Shown: positions 1-6,771, counted from the stretch's first letter. The stretch is 7,514 nucleotides of DNA from JBCBWG01 sp964579305 (GCA_964579305.1 CAZOGY010000151.1:1-7514); one strand, 5' to 3'. Notes: generated from the sequence alone by a model not told the origin. Numbers and translations are program-made.

Positions 1-147
1 GGGGCGCGGCGTCGGCCTGTGAATTGGCGGACTTGGCGTTTGCATGGCGCCCCCTGTCAGCGTCGCTGACACGCTCGCCCTTGCAAGTCGCCGCGAAGCT
101 GGGATAGTCGCCGCAGCGGTCAGACGATTCTGGAGTGGTCAGCGGCA

Positions 148-354
148 ATGGGCGAGCCAGACGAGGAACAGCTCCGTGCGAGACTGGCGGATCTGCGCAC
201 GCAGCATCGGGAACTGGACAGCCGGATCATCGCATTGGAGGCTCTGTCCACGCCCAACCAGATCGCCATACGCCGCCTCAAGAAAGAGAAGCTGGCGATC
301 AAGGATCAGATCATCCAACTGGAAGACCGTCTGTTTCCCGATATCATCGCTTAA
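148..354 (+). CDS. DUF465 (YdcH-like) small coiled-coil protein
   Basis: This encodes a 68-residue, highly charged helical protein. I recognise it as DUF465 by its layout. An N-terminal ELRARLADL-like helix is followed by a 'hRELDSRI' segment (about residues 20-27), a short break at TPNQ (34-37), a Lys/Arg-rich RRLKKEKLAIKDQI helix (about 42-55), and the characteristic acidic end LEDRLFPDIIA. The length is typical of the family. Function is not established; the proteins are thought to form short antiparallel coiled coils in the cytoplasm. The ATG at 148 has a GGAG at 132-135, a rather long spacing of 12 bases. The gene lies 146 bases upstream of purE on the same strand, so it may be co-transcribed, but nothing links it functionally to purine synthesis. 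Family assignment is confident; role is unknown. Confidence 0.85.
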   Translation: MGEPDEEQLRARLADLRTQHRELDSRIIALEALSTPNQIAIRRLKKEKLAIKDQIIQLEDRLFPDIIA

Positions 355-487
355 CGTCATTGCTGTCGTCACGCGCTGACGGCGCAGGACGCCTGCCTTC
401 GGGAAATCCACCCGCGCCATGCATGAGGCTTGTCAAACCGCTGCCTCACTGATTAGCTCCACCGCTTCTTTCTGGCCGGGCCAGAGC

Positions 488-493
488 GAGGAG
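488..493 (+). promoter_or_regulatory. Strong Shine-Dalgarno of purE
   Basis: GAGGAG lies 7 bases before the ATG at 501, which is close to ideal spacing. It fixes the purE start and suggests efficient translation. It is the clearest ribosome-binding site in the window. Confidence 0.7.
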
Positions 494-500
494 CCCAGGA

Positions 501-1013
501 ATGGCAGAACAGCCAGCGCCGGCGGACGGTGCTAAAGTCGCGATTATCATGGGCAGCCAGTCTGACTGGCCAACCATGCGTCATGCGCAAGAACTGCTCA
601 GCGAACTTCAGGTGCCGCATGACGTACGGATCGTGTCGGCGCACCGCACGCCCGACCGCATGTATGCTTTCGCAAAACAGGCCCAGGCTGACGGGTTCCA
701 TGTCATCATCGCCGGTGCAGGCGGGGCCGCTCACCTCCCCGGCATGGTCGCAGCGCTCACGACACTGCCCGTGCTCGGCGTGCCGATCGAAAGCGCCGCC
801 CTGAAGGGGCAAGACAGCCTGTTGTCGATCGTGCAAATGCCAGGCGGTGTCCCGGTCGGCACACTCGCGATCGGCAAGGCTGGTGCCATCAATGCGGCGC
901 TGCTCGCGGCAAGCATCCTTGCGCTGGCCGACCCTGACTTGGGCAAACGGCTCCATGACTGGCGCACTTCGCGCACCGCAAGCGTCGATGAACGGCCGAT
1001 CGATGACGCATGA
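501..1013 (+). CDS. purE: PurE, N5-carboxyaminoimidazole ribonucleotide mutase
   Basis: This is the class I PurE that converts N5-CAIR to CAIR in de novo purine synthesis, acting in the cytosol after PurK. The 170-residue product has the full family signature. GSQSDW (residues 18-23) and SAHRTP (46-51, including the catalytic-type His48) are present. So are the AGAGGAAHLPGM loop (71-82) and the PGGVPVGTLAIG segment (114-125). About 15 residues after LHDWR (151-155) form a polar tail with no recognised role. Class I PurE usually forms an octamer and, unlike class II, needs PurK as partner, which is encoded next. The start is well supported by the GAGGAG site. The stop lies inside or just before the purK start, so translational coupling is likely. 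No key residue appears to be missing. Confidence 0.97.
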   Translation: MAEQPAPADGAKVAIIMGSQSDWPTMRHAQELLSELQVPHDVRIVSAHRTPDRMYAFAKQAQADGFHVIIAGAGGAAHLPGMVAALTTLPVLGVPIESAALKGQDSLLSIVQMPGGVPVGTLAIGKAGAINAALLAASILALADPDLGKRLHDWRTSRTASVDERPIDDA

Positions 1014-2160
1014 CCTCAAGATACCAACCAAGTCTGAGATGGCGAACCGGACTGGCGCTCCGTGGCCACTGCCGCCCGGGGCAACGATCGCCATACTCGG
1101 TGGCGGCCAGCTCGGGCGGATGCTGGCCTTGGCAGCCGCGCGTCTTGGGCTGCGCTGCAAGGTCTTTGCCGACCGTGACGACGCCCCCGCCTTTGATGTC
1201 GCGTCCGGGACGCGCGGCAGCTTTGACGATCTCACAGCCCTGCACACATTCGCAGCAGGCGCCGATGTCTTGACCTATGAATTTGAGAACGTGCCCGTTG
1301 CCGCCGCCGAGGCCCTCGGCGCGAAGGTGCCGCTGGCGCCATCGGCCCGATGCCTCGAAGTGGCCCAGGACAGGCTTGTGGAAAAAACCTTCATCCGCGA
1401 GGCCGGTCTGGACGTTGCCCCGTTCGCGCGCGTCGACAGCTCAGACGACATTGAAGCGGCGATGCGAGATTGGTCGGCGCCTGCGATCCTGAAAACGCGG
1501 CGATTTGGCTATGATGGCAAGGGCCAGTCCCGATTGGCGTCAGCGCAAGAGGCCGCGGCGGCCTGGGACGCCATTGGTCAAGCACCCGCCATCCTGGAAA
1601 AACAGATCACTTTCGCGTGCGAAGTTTCCGTGATCCTCGTGCGGGACCGGTCCGGACACAGCGTCTCCTACGCAGTCCCGCGCAATACACATAGTGATGG
1701 CATTCTGCGCCGCTCAACGGTCCCGTCGGGCTTGCCAGCCGATGTCGAAGCAGACGCCGCAACGATCGCCCGGACAATCGCCGATGCCCTCGATTATGTC
1801 GGCGTCCTAGCAGTGGAATTGTTCGACTTGGGCCACGGCCATCCGCCCGACATGCCAAGACTTCTGGTCAATGAGATCGCCCCCCGCGTCCATAACTCGG
1901 GACACTGGACGATGGACGCCTGTGGTTGCGATCAATTCGAAAACCACATCAGAGCCATTGCCGGCTGGCCGCTCGGCCCCACGACGCGATTTGCCGATGC
2001 GACCATGGACAACCTGATTGGGCCCGACGCGCTGTCCTGGCCAGAATTGTCCCTTGAGCTCGGCGCTCGGCTGCACATGTACGGTAAAGCGGAGATACGT
2101 CCCGGCCGCAAGATGGGCCACGTCAATCGCATTCACCGATTGTTAGCCAAGGCTGAGTGA
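1003..2160 (+). CDS. purK: PurK, N5-carboxyaminoimidazole ribonucleotide synthase
   Basis: This is an ATP-grasp enzyme that carboxylates AIR with bicarbonate and ATP to give N5-CAIR, the substrate of PurE. From the ATG at 1003 it has 385 residues. GGGQLGRM (33-40) is the N-terminal nucleotide-binding-like loop. YEFENVP (92-98), KTRRFGYDGKGQ (164-175), NEIAPRVHNSGHWT (290-303) and HMYGKAEIRPGRKMGH (358-373) are all classic PurK motifs, and EIAPRVHN carries metal-ATP-binding residues. The start is uncertain. ATG 1003 overlaps the end of purE by 11 bases, and ATG 1039 would give 373 residues. Neither has a clear Shine-Dalgarno, and the conserved core begins only at about residue 28. Upstream in-frame codons reach back to 847 but lie inside purE and are not credible. 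The pair is evidently one transcription unit. Confidence 0.96.
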   Translation: MTHDLKIPTKSEMANRTGAPWPLPPGATIAILGGGQLGRMLALAAARLGLRCKVFADRDDAPAFDVASGTRGSFDDLTALHTFAAGADVLTYEFENVPVAAAEALGAKVPLAPSARCLEVAQDRLVEKTFIREAGLDVAPFARVDSSDDIEAAMRDWSAPAILKTRRFGYDGKGQSRLASAQEAAAAWDAIGQAPAILEKQITFACEVSVILVRDRSGHSVSYAVPRNTHSDGILRRSTVPSGLPADVEADAATIARTIADALDYVGVLAVELFDLGHGHPPDMPRLLVNEIAPRVHNSGHWTMDACGCDQFENHIRAIAGWPLGPTTRFADATMDNLIGPDALSWPELSLELGARLHMYGKAEIRPGRKMGHVNRIHRLLAKAE

Positions 2161-2187
2161 TCCTGCGCGCTTATCGCGAAGCAGGAT
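2160..2187 (+). terminator. Hairpin directly after purK, candidate terminator
   Basis: ATCCTGC at 2160-2166 pairs perfectly with GCAGGAT at 2181-2187. An inner CGC/GCG pairing (2168-2170 with 2176-2178) extends the stem. The hairpin starts on the last base of the purK stop codon. Only a weak TTGT follows, so if it terminates transcription it is not a textbook intrinsic terminator. It may instead stabilise the mRNA 3' end. Confidence 0.45.
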
Positions 2188-2354
2188 TGTAGGCACCTCG
2201 CCCTCTGGACGGCGGCTCACTTGTGGCGTAAAGAGGCGGCTCTGTTTTCGCCGCGCGTGAACGTTGCGGCGCATATCGCGTTACGCAAACGCACCCGGCG
2301 GGCAGAAGCGCTGAGGTGCCGACAACGAAACACCAGAAAGGCAGGTCAAGCCGC

Positions 2355-2594
2355 GTGCAAGTCCTCGTCAGAGACAACAATGTCGACCAGGCTCTCAAAG
2401 CGCTGAAGAAGAAAATGCAGCGCGAGGGCATCTTCCGTGAGATGAAGCTCCGGAATTATTACGAAAAACCGTCCGAAAAACGGGCCCGCGAGCAGGCCGA
2501 AGCTCTGCGCCGCGCCCGGAAGCTGGCGCGCAAGCGTGCGCAGCGTGAAGGCCTGTTGCCGTCAAAGGGCAAGGGCAAGCCGGGCGGTCGCTGA
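2355..2594 (+). CDS. rpsU: 30S ribosomal protein S21
   Basis: This is a small-subunit ribosomal protein that acts near the mRNA path and the 3' end of 16S rRNA during initiation. The product is 79 residues and strongly basic. Its QVLVRDNNVDQALKALKKK start and the REGIFREMKLRNYYEKPSEK-type middle are diagnostic of S21. The C-terminus is an Arg/Lys/Ala-rich helix with a short GKGKPGG tail, slightly longer than the 71 residues of E. coli S21. I chose the GTG at 2355 because the family begins with (M)xVxVRxN at exactly this point, and an AGG (2343-2345) lies 9 bases upstream. A GTG at 2316 is in frame but would add 13 atypical residues. It lies 194 bases beyond purK, after a hairpin, so it probably has its own promoter. 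Confidence 0.95.
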   Translation: MQVLVRDNNVDQALKALKKKMQREGIFREMKLRNYYEKPSEKRAREQAEALRRARKLARKRAQREGLLPSKGKGKPGGR

Positions 2595-2633
2595 CCGCGC
2601 TTCCGATTGCGCGACTGGGTGGTCTTAAGCGTA

Positions 2634-2652
2634 GCGGCACGCCACGTGCTGC
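2634..2652. terminator. Weak hairpin between convergent rpsU and hydrolase genes
   Basis: GCGGCAC (2634-2640) and GTGCTGC (2646-2652) form a 7-bp stem with one G-U pair (plus-strand RNA) around a 5-base loop. It sits in the 62-base gap between two convergent genes, where a shared terminator would be expected. No T-run follows on either strand, so this is only suggestive. Confidence 0.25.
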
Positions 2653-2656
2653 GCGC

Positions 2657-3550
2657 CTACTCTGCGTCTTTTCCAGGCTGCGCTGCAGCGGCATGCACAG
2701 CCAACACCCAGTCCGAGATCGCCTCGATGGAACCGTACGGCGCGTGTCTGACGTGCCCGGCGTCTGGGTAAAGCAATAGCTTCTTTGGCGCGGTTGCCAT
2801 CGCAAAAAGCTCCTTGCCCATCTCGACAGGCACCACACCGTCGCGTCCGCCGTGCACAATAAGAATTGGCGCTGAAAGCTTGCTGATAAACCAGCGATTG
2901 CTTTCATAACGATCGCGCATCATCAGGCGGACCGGCAAGAACGGATAGGCGCGGGCCCCGATCTCCACGATGGACGTGTAAGGCGAGTCCAATACCACGC
3001 CGCCTGTCGCGACATCATGCGCCAGGTGGACGGCAATGCCGGTACCAAGTGACTCTCCGAACAAGAAAATATCAGCCGGCTGCATGCCATCTGCGATCAA
3101 CGTGTCATACACGTGGCGCGCATCGGCGTGGTTCTTGGCTTCCGAAGGCTCGCCTTCAGATCCGGAATAGCCGCGATAGGCCATCATATAGACGCCGATA
3201 CCGCGCTGCTGAAACGCAGCGAAGCGATCGGCGCGTCCCGCCAGATGCCCACCATTTCCATGAAAATACAAAAGCGTCGGCCGGCCAGGCTCTGCCGGCG
3301 CATGCCACGTGACCAGCTTCGCCCCATCGAACGAGGTGACGCGGATTTCGCGGACGTTCGCCAACGCAATGTCTGATGGCAGAATCCGTGTTGGATCAGG
3401 ATGATAAAGCAATCGAGGCTCAAGCCAGCGCGCGCCGCCGAAGATGACCAAGCCAAACAAGGCAAGTGCGCCCGCGACGGCAGCAACATTGGCTACGCTG
3501 AAGTCCATGTCGCCCATCCAACGGCCGCTCAACCGCACGCCGCTTGCCAT
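2657..3550 (-). CDS. Membrane-anchored alpha/beta hydrolase, BEM46/ABHD13-like
   Basis: The product is a 297-residue serine hydrolase. An N-terminal hydrophobic segment (about residues 18-40) probably anchors it to the inner membrane, with no clear signal-peptidase or lipobox site. The fold is clear: LLYFHGNGG (93-101) is the oxyanion-hole region, and YRGYSGSEGEP (125-135) is typical of the BEM46/ABHD13 group. GESLG (165-169) is the nucleophile elbow with Ser167. Asp237 in HGGRDGVVP and His266 in YPDAGH complete the triad. The substrate is not predictable; related proteins are annotated as esterases or peptidase-like hydrolases. The start is open. ATG 3550 gives the full length, but ATG 3508 (283 residues) has a GGATGG-like sequence just upstream and begins right before the membrane segment, so it may be the real one. 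It is third in a co-directional row, 54 bases after the dioxygenase gene. Confidence 0.88.
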   Translation of the reverse strand: MASGVRLSGRWMGDMDFSVANVAAVAGALALFGLVIFGGARWLEPRLLYHPDPTRILPSDIALANVREIRVTSFDGAKLVTWHAPAEPGRPTLLYFHGNGGHLAGRADRFAAFQQRGIGVYMMAYRGYSGSEGEPSEAKNHADARHVYDTLIADGMQPADIFLFGESLGTGIAVHLAHDVATGGVVLDSPYTSIVEIGARAYPFLPVRLMMRDRYESNRWFISKLSAPILIVHGGRDGVVPVEMGKELFAMATAPKKLLLYPDAGHVRHAPYGSIEAISDWVLAVHAAAAQPGKDAE

Positions 3551-3604
3551 TCTCAGAGAGGCCCCGTCAATGCGTAGTGACGGTCAAAGACGCCGCAGTG
3601 CACA

Positions 3605-4309
3605 TCAGACACGGTCAACGTCCGGCATCAGCGATGCCCAAGCGAGATTGGCTGGCAACGCGCCTTGCGCGGCAAACGATAAGTTGAGTACGCGTCGCCC
3701 GCCTTCACTGCGCGCGCGCCGCGTGCGGTGAACCGTCAATGGGCTCATAGCAAGAATATCGCCGGCGTCGGCCAGGCAAACCTGAGGCGCCAGCGTCGAT
3801 GCCACGGTACCGATCGCCGACCGCCCCAAGCGGCCGAACGTATGCGTGCCCGGAAGCACTTCGATCGGCCCATCGTTTTCGCCGCAAGCGTCAAGATAGA
3901 TCTGCAGGTCGACCATCTGCGAAAGCAAATCGTCTGGCGGCTCGACTTGCCAATAACCCGCGCGGCGCGTCCAATTCCGAAAGCCCGGCGTGCTCGATTT
4001 CGCGCTGAGTGCAATCGTTCGGTTCTGATGCCAGGGCACGAACCAGTGCGGCTTTTCCGGTTTGGTTGCCATCTGAATGCGCACAAGCTGTGCGTCATCT
4101 CCGAGCAGCCGCCCGGCGATTTCAATGAGGACGGGGTGTGTCTCAAGCCAATCGGCGAGATCGGCCGGCACAACGCGCGATGCAGCCATCTTGTTCGCGG
4201 CGCGTTTGCCGATTTCGAATGCCCGTCCCATCGATCGCAAATCTGGCCGCTCAAGCGCCCATTCGATGATGGCGACACCAAACCTCTGGTAATGGCCTTC
4301 AAACGACAT
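3605..4309 (-). CDS. Phytanoyl-CoA dioxygenase (PhyH) family protein with H-x-N motif
   Basis: The product is a 234-residue member of the PhyH-type Fe(II)/2-oxoglutarate oxygenase superfamily. The family core is recognisable. PWHQNRTIAL (92-101) is the first metal motif and LQIYLDAC..NDGPIEVLPGTH (135-156) the central jelly-roll strand. GDILAMSPLTVHR (183-195) holds the distal His194, and Arg205/206 before LNLSFA would bind 2-oxoglutarate. The usual carboxylate of HxD/E is Asn96 here (codons CAT CAG AAC), so normal iron binding is in doubt. I chose ATG 4309 because GGGGGA lies 9 bases upstream and PhyH proteins start close to such a segment. The alternative GTG at 4363 adds 18 residues and has no ribosome-binding site. 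Substrate is unknown. It lies between a GNAT gene and a hydrolase on the same strand, possibly as one operon. Confidence 0.85.
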   Translation of the reverse strand: MSFEGHYQRFGVAIIEWALERPDLRSMGRAFEIGKRAANKMAASRVVPADLADWLETHPVLIEIAGRLLGDDAQLVRIQMATKPEKPHWFVPWHQNRTIALSAKSSTPGFRNWTRRAGYWQVEPPDDLLSQMVDLQIYLDACGENDGPIEVLPGTHTFGRLGRSAIGTVASTLAPQVCLADAGDILAMSPLTVHRTRRARSEGGRRVLNLSFAAQGALPANLAWASLMPDVDRV

Positions 4310-4407
4310 CGTGCCATTTCCCCCAACCCAAAAACGCAGATCAAACCCAACGAGGTCGCCCACCGCTGAGATCGTGACGCCGCCCAGGCTGACCGAGCCG
4401 CAACGCC

Positions 4408-4947
4408 TCAGCCTCCGACAGTAGGTTCCAAGTCCATGATGTACTCAATGGCGTAAGGCCGGAACCCGTATTGCACATAAGCCTCGCGCGCGACCGGGTT
4501 GGCCGCAAGCGCTCCAACAGCAATACGATGAATGCCTTGAGCGCGCGCCCACGCCGTGATTTCGCCCGCAAGCGCACGTCCAACGCCATGACGGCGATGG
4601 TCGGCGTTCACATACATATCCGTGATATAAGCGTGCCGACGCAAATGCGCGATGATGTAGGGCGCATCCTCTTGCACCACAGCCGCTGCATAGCCCGCAA
4701 GCGTCCCAGCGACCTCCGCGATCAGGATCACGCCGCCCTTCCGCGCGATAGCCTCCGACACGCTATCCAGGTAAGCTGCATTCGGCGCCAACTCGCCGGT
4801 CCGGTCGGGTTCCAGCCGCGCCTCGAAGGCCGAAAGAGCAGCCATCATCGCCAATAGGGCATCGCGGTCTTGGCACGCCGCAGGTCGAACGTTCACAGCC
4901 ACGCCTGCCCCCATGCCCCCCAGATCACCATGCGTCCAGATAACCAT
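4408..4947 (-). CDS. GNAT family N-acetyltransferase
   Basis: The product has up to 179 residues and would transfer an acetyl group from acetyl-CoA to an unknown amine. The N-terminal VRPA..DRDALLAMM segment (20-35) is the usual GNAT beginning. Motif A is YITDMYVNADHRRHGVGRAL (107-126), with the acetyl-CoA pyrophosphate loop RRHGVGRA. Motif B is NPVAREAYVQYGF (150-162). The domain fills almost the whole protein. The start is ambiguous because the first ATG (4947) lies in a 16-bp tandem repeat. Other in-frame choices are ATG 4914, with a GGGGGG too close to it, and GTG 4896, which has AGG 7 bases upstream and would give 162 residues starting right before the VRPA segment. I keep the longest reading. 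It is first of three co-directional genes; the next starts about 100 bases downstream. Confidence 0.9.
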   Translation of the reverse strand: MVIWTHGDLGGMGAGVAVNVRPAACQDRDALLAMMAALSAFEARLEPDRTGELAPNAAYLDSVSEAIARKGGVILIAEVAGTLAGYAAAVVQEDAPYIIAHLRRHAYITDMYVNADHRRHGVGRALAGEITAWARAQGIHRIAVGALAANPVAREAYVQYGFRPYAIEYIMDLEPTVGG

Positions 4948-4965
4948 GCCCGCAGATAACCATGC
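4918..4965. repeat. 16-bp tandem repeat, three copies, over the GNAT start region
   Basis: Three adjacent 16-base units occupy 4918-4933, 4934-4949 and 4950-4965. Each ends in CACCATGC or AACCATGC on the plus strand. The last two differ at only two positions, and the first has a few more changes. On the minus strand every unit carries an ATG (at 4931, 4947 and 4963). Because 16 is not a multiple of three, these ATGs lie in three different frames, and only 4947 is in frame with the acetyltransferase. Confidence 0.9.
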
Positions 4966-4974
4966 GACCTGTGC

Positions 4975-4991
4975 GGCGGCTATGAGCCGCC
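4975..4991. other. Perfect short hairpin
   Basis: GGCGGCT (4975-4981) pairs with AGCCGCC (4985-4991) around a 3-base loop. It lies between the small minus-strand ORF and the acetyltransferase, next to the 16-bp repeat. There is no T-run on either side, so a terminator role is not supported. It could hinder read-through or affect mRNA processing. Confidence 0.5.
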
Positions 4992-5016
4992 CGACAGCTT
5001 CAAAACTGACGGCGCG

Positions 5017-5217
5017 TCATTTTGCAGTGTCATAGTCCACCCGTGCCGTTGGCGTGCGGCCAAATCGCGGCCGCTCAAGCCAAGCCAGCTTCCGCACGCT
5101 CATCCGCCGTGCCCCCGCCAGCGCAGTTGCAACATCGTCGAACGCATGGGTCGCGACGCCTTTTCCGTCTCTTACGGTGATGACGTCAACTTTCGGCGTG
5201 ACCATGACCATGACCAT
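5017..5217 (-). CDS. Possible small hypothetical protein
   Basis: This is a 66-residue reading frame with no family I recognise. The start is one of three in-frame ATGs six bases apart (5217, 5211, 5205), encoding a Met-Val-Met-Val beginning. A TTG at 5226 is also in frame. No Shine-Dalgarno is visible. The rest is a mixed basic protein (VDVITVRDGKG... then RRMSVRKLAWLERPRFG), with mostly GC-ending codons like those of its neighbours, which mildly favours a real gene. It is on the same strand as the acetyltransferase, about 70 bases upstream of it, and could lead that operon. It could equally be a chance ORF or a decayed gene. Confidence 0.35.
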   Translation of the reverse strand: MVMVMVTPKVDVITVRDGKGVATHAFDDVATALAGARRMSVRKLAWLERPRFGRTPTARVDYDTAK

Positions 5218-5221
5218 GACG
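5204..5221. repeat. Hexamer tandem repeat ATGACC/ATGACG, three copies
   Basis: Three consecutive ATGAC(C/G) hexamers read on the plus strand, preceded by a related GTGACC. On the minus strand the same bases read as GTC ATG repeated and provide three alternative in-frame start codons for the small ORF at 5017-5217. Confidence 0.85.
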
Positions 5222-5589
5222 GACAAAAGTAGCGTTTGCGACGGAGCGCTCCACGATAATTCAAATCATCGCAAAGGCTCCCGCACATGCCATGCGTTGC
5301 ACCACAAAGCGGTCTTTCGCGGGCTCCGGCGTTGAATTGCACATCCCTGTGCGCCGAGCGCCGAGAAGACGGATCATGACATCAGCGGCAATGACAGATC
5401 TCCAGCCGTCAATGCTGCCGTCCCTTGTTTCGGGTCGGTTGCCGCCGGCCTCCCAGAGCATTGCAACGCGTTGTGTTTGCAGGGCCCGGCCAAAAAACGC
5501 GATCTCTGCGTATCTGGAAACGTTGCCCCACATGACGGGCAGTTTCGCGTAACATGCGATGATCGCCACTCGATCAGGATATCGCCGAT
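5218..5589. other. Intergenic stretch with no confident gene
   Basis: These 372 bases separate minus-strand genes on the left from a plus-strand hydrolase gene on the right, so divergent promoters should lie here, but I cannot point to convincing -35/-10 pairs. Reading frames are open on both strands. The most protein-like is minus-strand 5261-5533 (90 residues, starting MWGNVSRYAE, mixed hydrophobic/charged, one Cys near residue 65). It has no recognised family and no clear ribosome-binding site. A plus-strand frame at 5292-5552 is its antisense partner. I treat both as unproven. The AGGA at 5576-5579 is a plausible ribosome-binding site for the gene starting at 5590. Confidence 0.5.
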
Positions 5590-6771
5590 ATGGAGAGCCC
5601 CGCCCCGATGGCGGATCCGCCCGTCGCAGACCGGAATATCGACCTGACAAGACCCGGCATCTGGTCTGTGCCCCTGCCCGCGACGGCCGCGGCCTATCCC
5701 GCAATCCGCTATGCTGATCCTGAAAACGTGCACCGCGGTTTGTTTTCGCGGGTTGGGTGGTTTCCGCGGGCTGACGCTGCGCCACCACATGCGATCTATG
5801 TTTTGTTTCTCGGCGCGGCCGAGGCCATCGAAAAGCACGCGCCGGCCATTGCAGATATCAACGCGCGCGGGAGCGATATCCTGGTTTTCGAGTTCGCCGG
5901 CCAAGGTCGCAGCGGTCGCTTTCTCGCTAACCCTAGAAAGGTGCATGCTGCCCCGAACGGTTTTGATTTATGCACCTACAGCCTGATGGAGTTTTTGCGA
6001 TCGCCCCTTTTCCGTGCCGTACGCCAGCGAGGCTTTTCCCAAGATAGACCGCTCGTTGCCGTCGGATACTCGCTGGGCGGTCACTTTCTCGCACGCGCGA
6101 TGTTTCAAGCACCCGTATTTGCCCGACGATTTCAGCGTCTGGTCTACGTCAACCCCGTCGTTGCCATGAACACCGCCAGCACGATGGCATGGCGCATCGC
6201 CCAACAATTAATTGCCTGCTTTTCCATTCACCGGCTCGGCCGGTCTGATGAATTCGTACCGGGCCACGGTCGCTTCCATCCAGCCGACCGCCCCCTTGAA
6301 AAAAGCGGCGTCGGCAGCGATCCCGAGCGCCATGCGTGGTTATGCCAGTTTTATCGCGACAACCCGCAACTGACGATGTGGGGCATGACCTATGGTTGGT
6401 TTCACGAGGCCAACCGATCGCTCATGAAGCTTTGGGACCATGTCCTTGAGCGCGAACGCGCCCAGCCCATGCCCCGGCTGATTACCGGCGCCAAGCAAAC
6501 GGGAAAGCGACCATTCCTTGGAACGCAGACGCGTATACCCACGCTCGTGATTTCATCAATGCGCGATACGATCGTTGTGGCACATTATGTCCAACGATTT
6601 GCCAAAGCGATTGGCGCCGATCTTCTCGTGTTAGCGACCGCGAAACATGAACCCACACAAGAGCCGCCATCGATCCGCGAAGCAACGCTGGATGCGGTCG
6701 CCGCTTGGGTGAGAAATCCAGACGATCCCGGTATTACCGATCGACCTGAAATGAAGCTTCGGCGATCCTAA
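5590..6771 (+). CDS. Alpha/beta hydrolase, PldB / serine aminopeptidase S33-like
   Basis: The product is a 393-residue cytosolic-looking serine hydrolase with no signal peptide or membrane segment. The fold begins with YVLFLGAAEAIEKHAP (70-85). EFAGQGRSGR (101-110) resembles the D-x-x-GQG-x-S-x-R signature of lysophospholipase L2 (PldB)-type proteins. GYSLGG (159-164) is the nucleophile elbow with Ser161. Asp326 in SSMRDTIV and His353 in AKHEP complete the expected triad. A cap domain covers about residues 195-310, as usual for this group. The likely reaction is ester or lipid hydrolysis, but the substrate is not known. ATG 5590 is preceded by AGGA at a spacing of 10; ATG 5608 is an alternative start. 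The gene has no same-strand partner in the window and ends 20 bases before the convergent ion-channel gene. Confidence 0.9.
   Translation: MESPAPMADPPVADRNIDLTRPGIWSVPLPATAAAYPAIRYADPENVHRGLFSRVGWFPRADAAPPHAIYVLFLGAAEAIEKHAPAIADINARGSDILVFEFAGQGRSGRFLANPRKVHAAPNGFDLCTYSLMEFLRSPLFRAVRQRGFSQDRPLVAVGYSLGGHFLARAMFQAPVFARRFQRLVYVNPVVAMNTASTMAWRIAQQLIACFSIHRLGRSDEFVPGHGRFHPADRPLEKSGVGSDPERHAWLCQFYRDNPQLTMWGMTYGWFHEANRSLMKLWDHVLERERAQPMPRLITGAKQTGKRPFLGTQTRIPTLVISSMRDTIVVAHYVQRFAKAIGADLLVLATAKHEPTQEPPSIREATLDAVAAWVRNPDDPGITDRPEMKLRRS

Noticed and set aside
3..107. Possible C-terminal end of an upstream gene at the left edge
   Set aside because: A frame is open from the edge to a TAG at 105-107, but about 34 residues show no recognisable motif, and another frame ends at 20-22. 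There is too little to call.
381..397. Small hairpin between DUF465 and purE
   Set aside because: Only a 5-bp stem (GCAGG/CCTGC) with no T-run; expected by chance in GC-rich DNA.
453..1247. Long minus-strand frame (264 residues) opposite purE and purK
   Set aside because: It is wholly antisense to two unmistakable genes, is rich in Arg, Ala and Cys as GC-rich shadows are, and shows no family motif.
1010..1273. ATGA overlap at the purE stop suggesting a coupled start at 1010
   Set aside because: The ATG at 1010 is not in the purK frame and its frame encodes nothing recognisable. The PurK frame starts at 1003 or 1039.
2188..2354. Promoter or riboswitch upstream of rpsU
   Set aside because: A promoter is expected here because a hairpin closes purK, but I could not find a convincing -35/-10 pair or a known leader structure.
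3728..4369. Plus-strand frame of 213 residues
   Set aside because: It is antisense to the PhyH-family gene, which has clear motifs. The plus-strand product has no recognisable domain.
5374..5946. Minus-strand frame of 190 residues
   Set aside because: Most of it is antisense to the start of the PldB-like hydrolase gene, and no family is recognisable.
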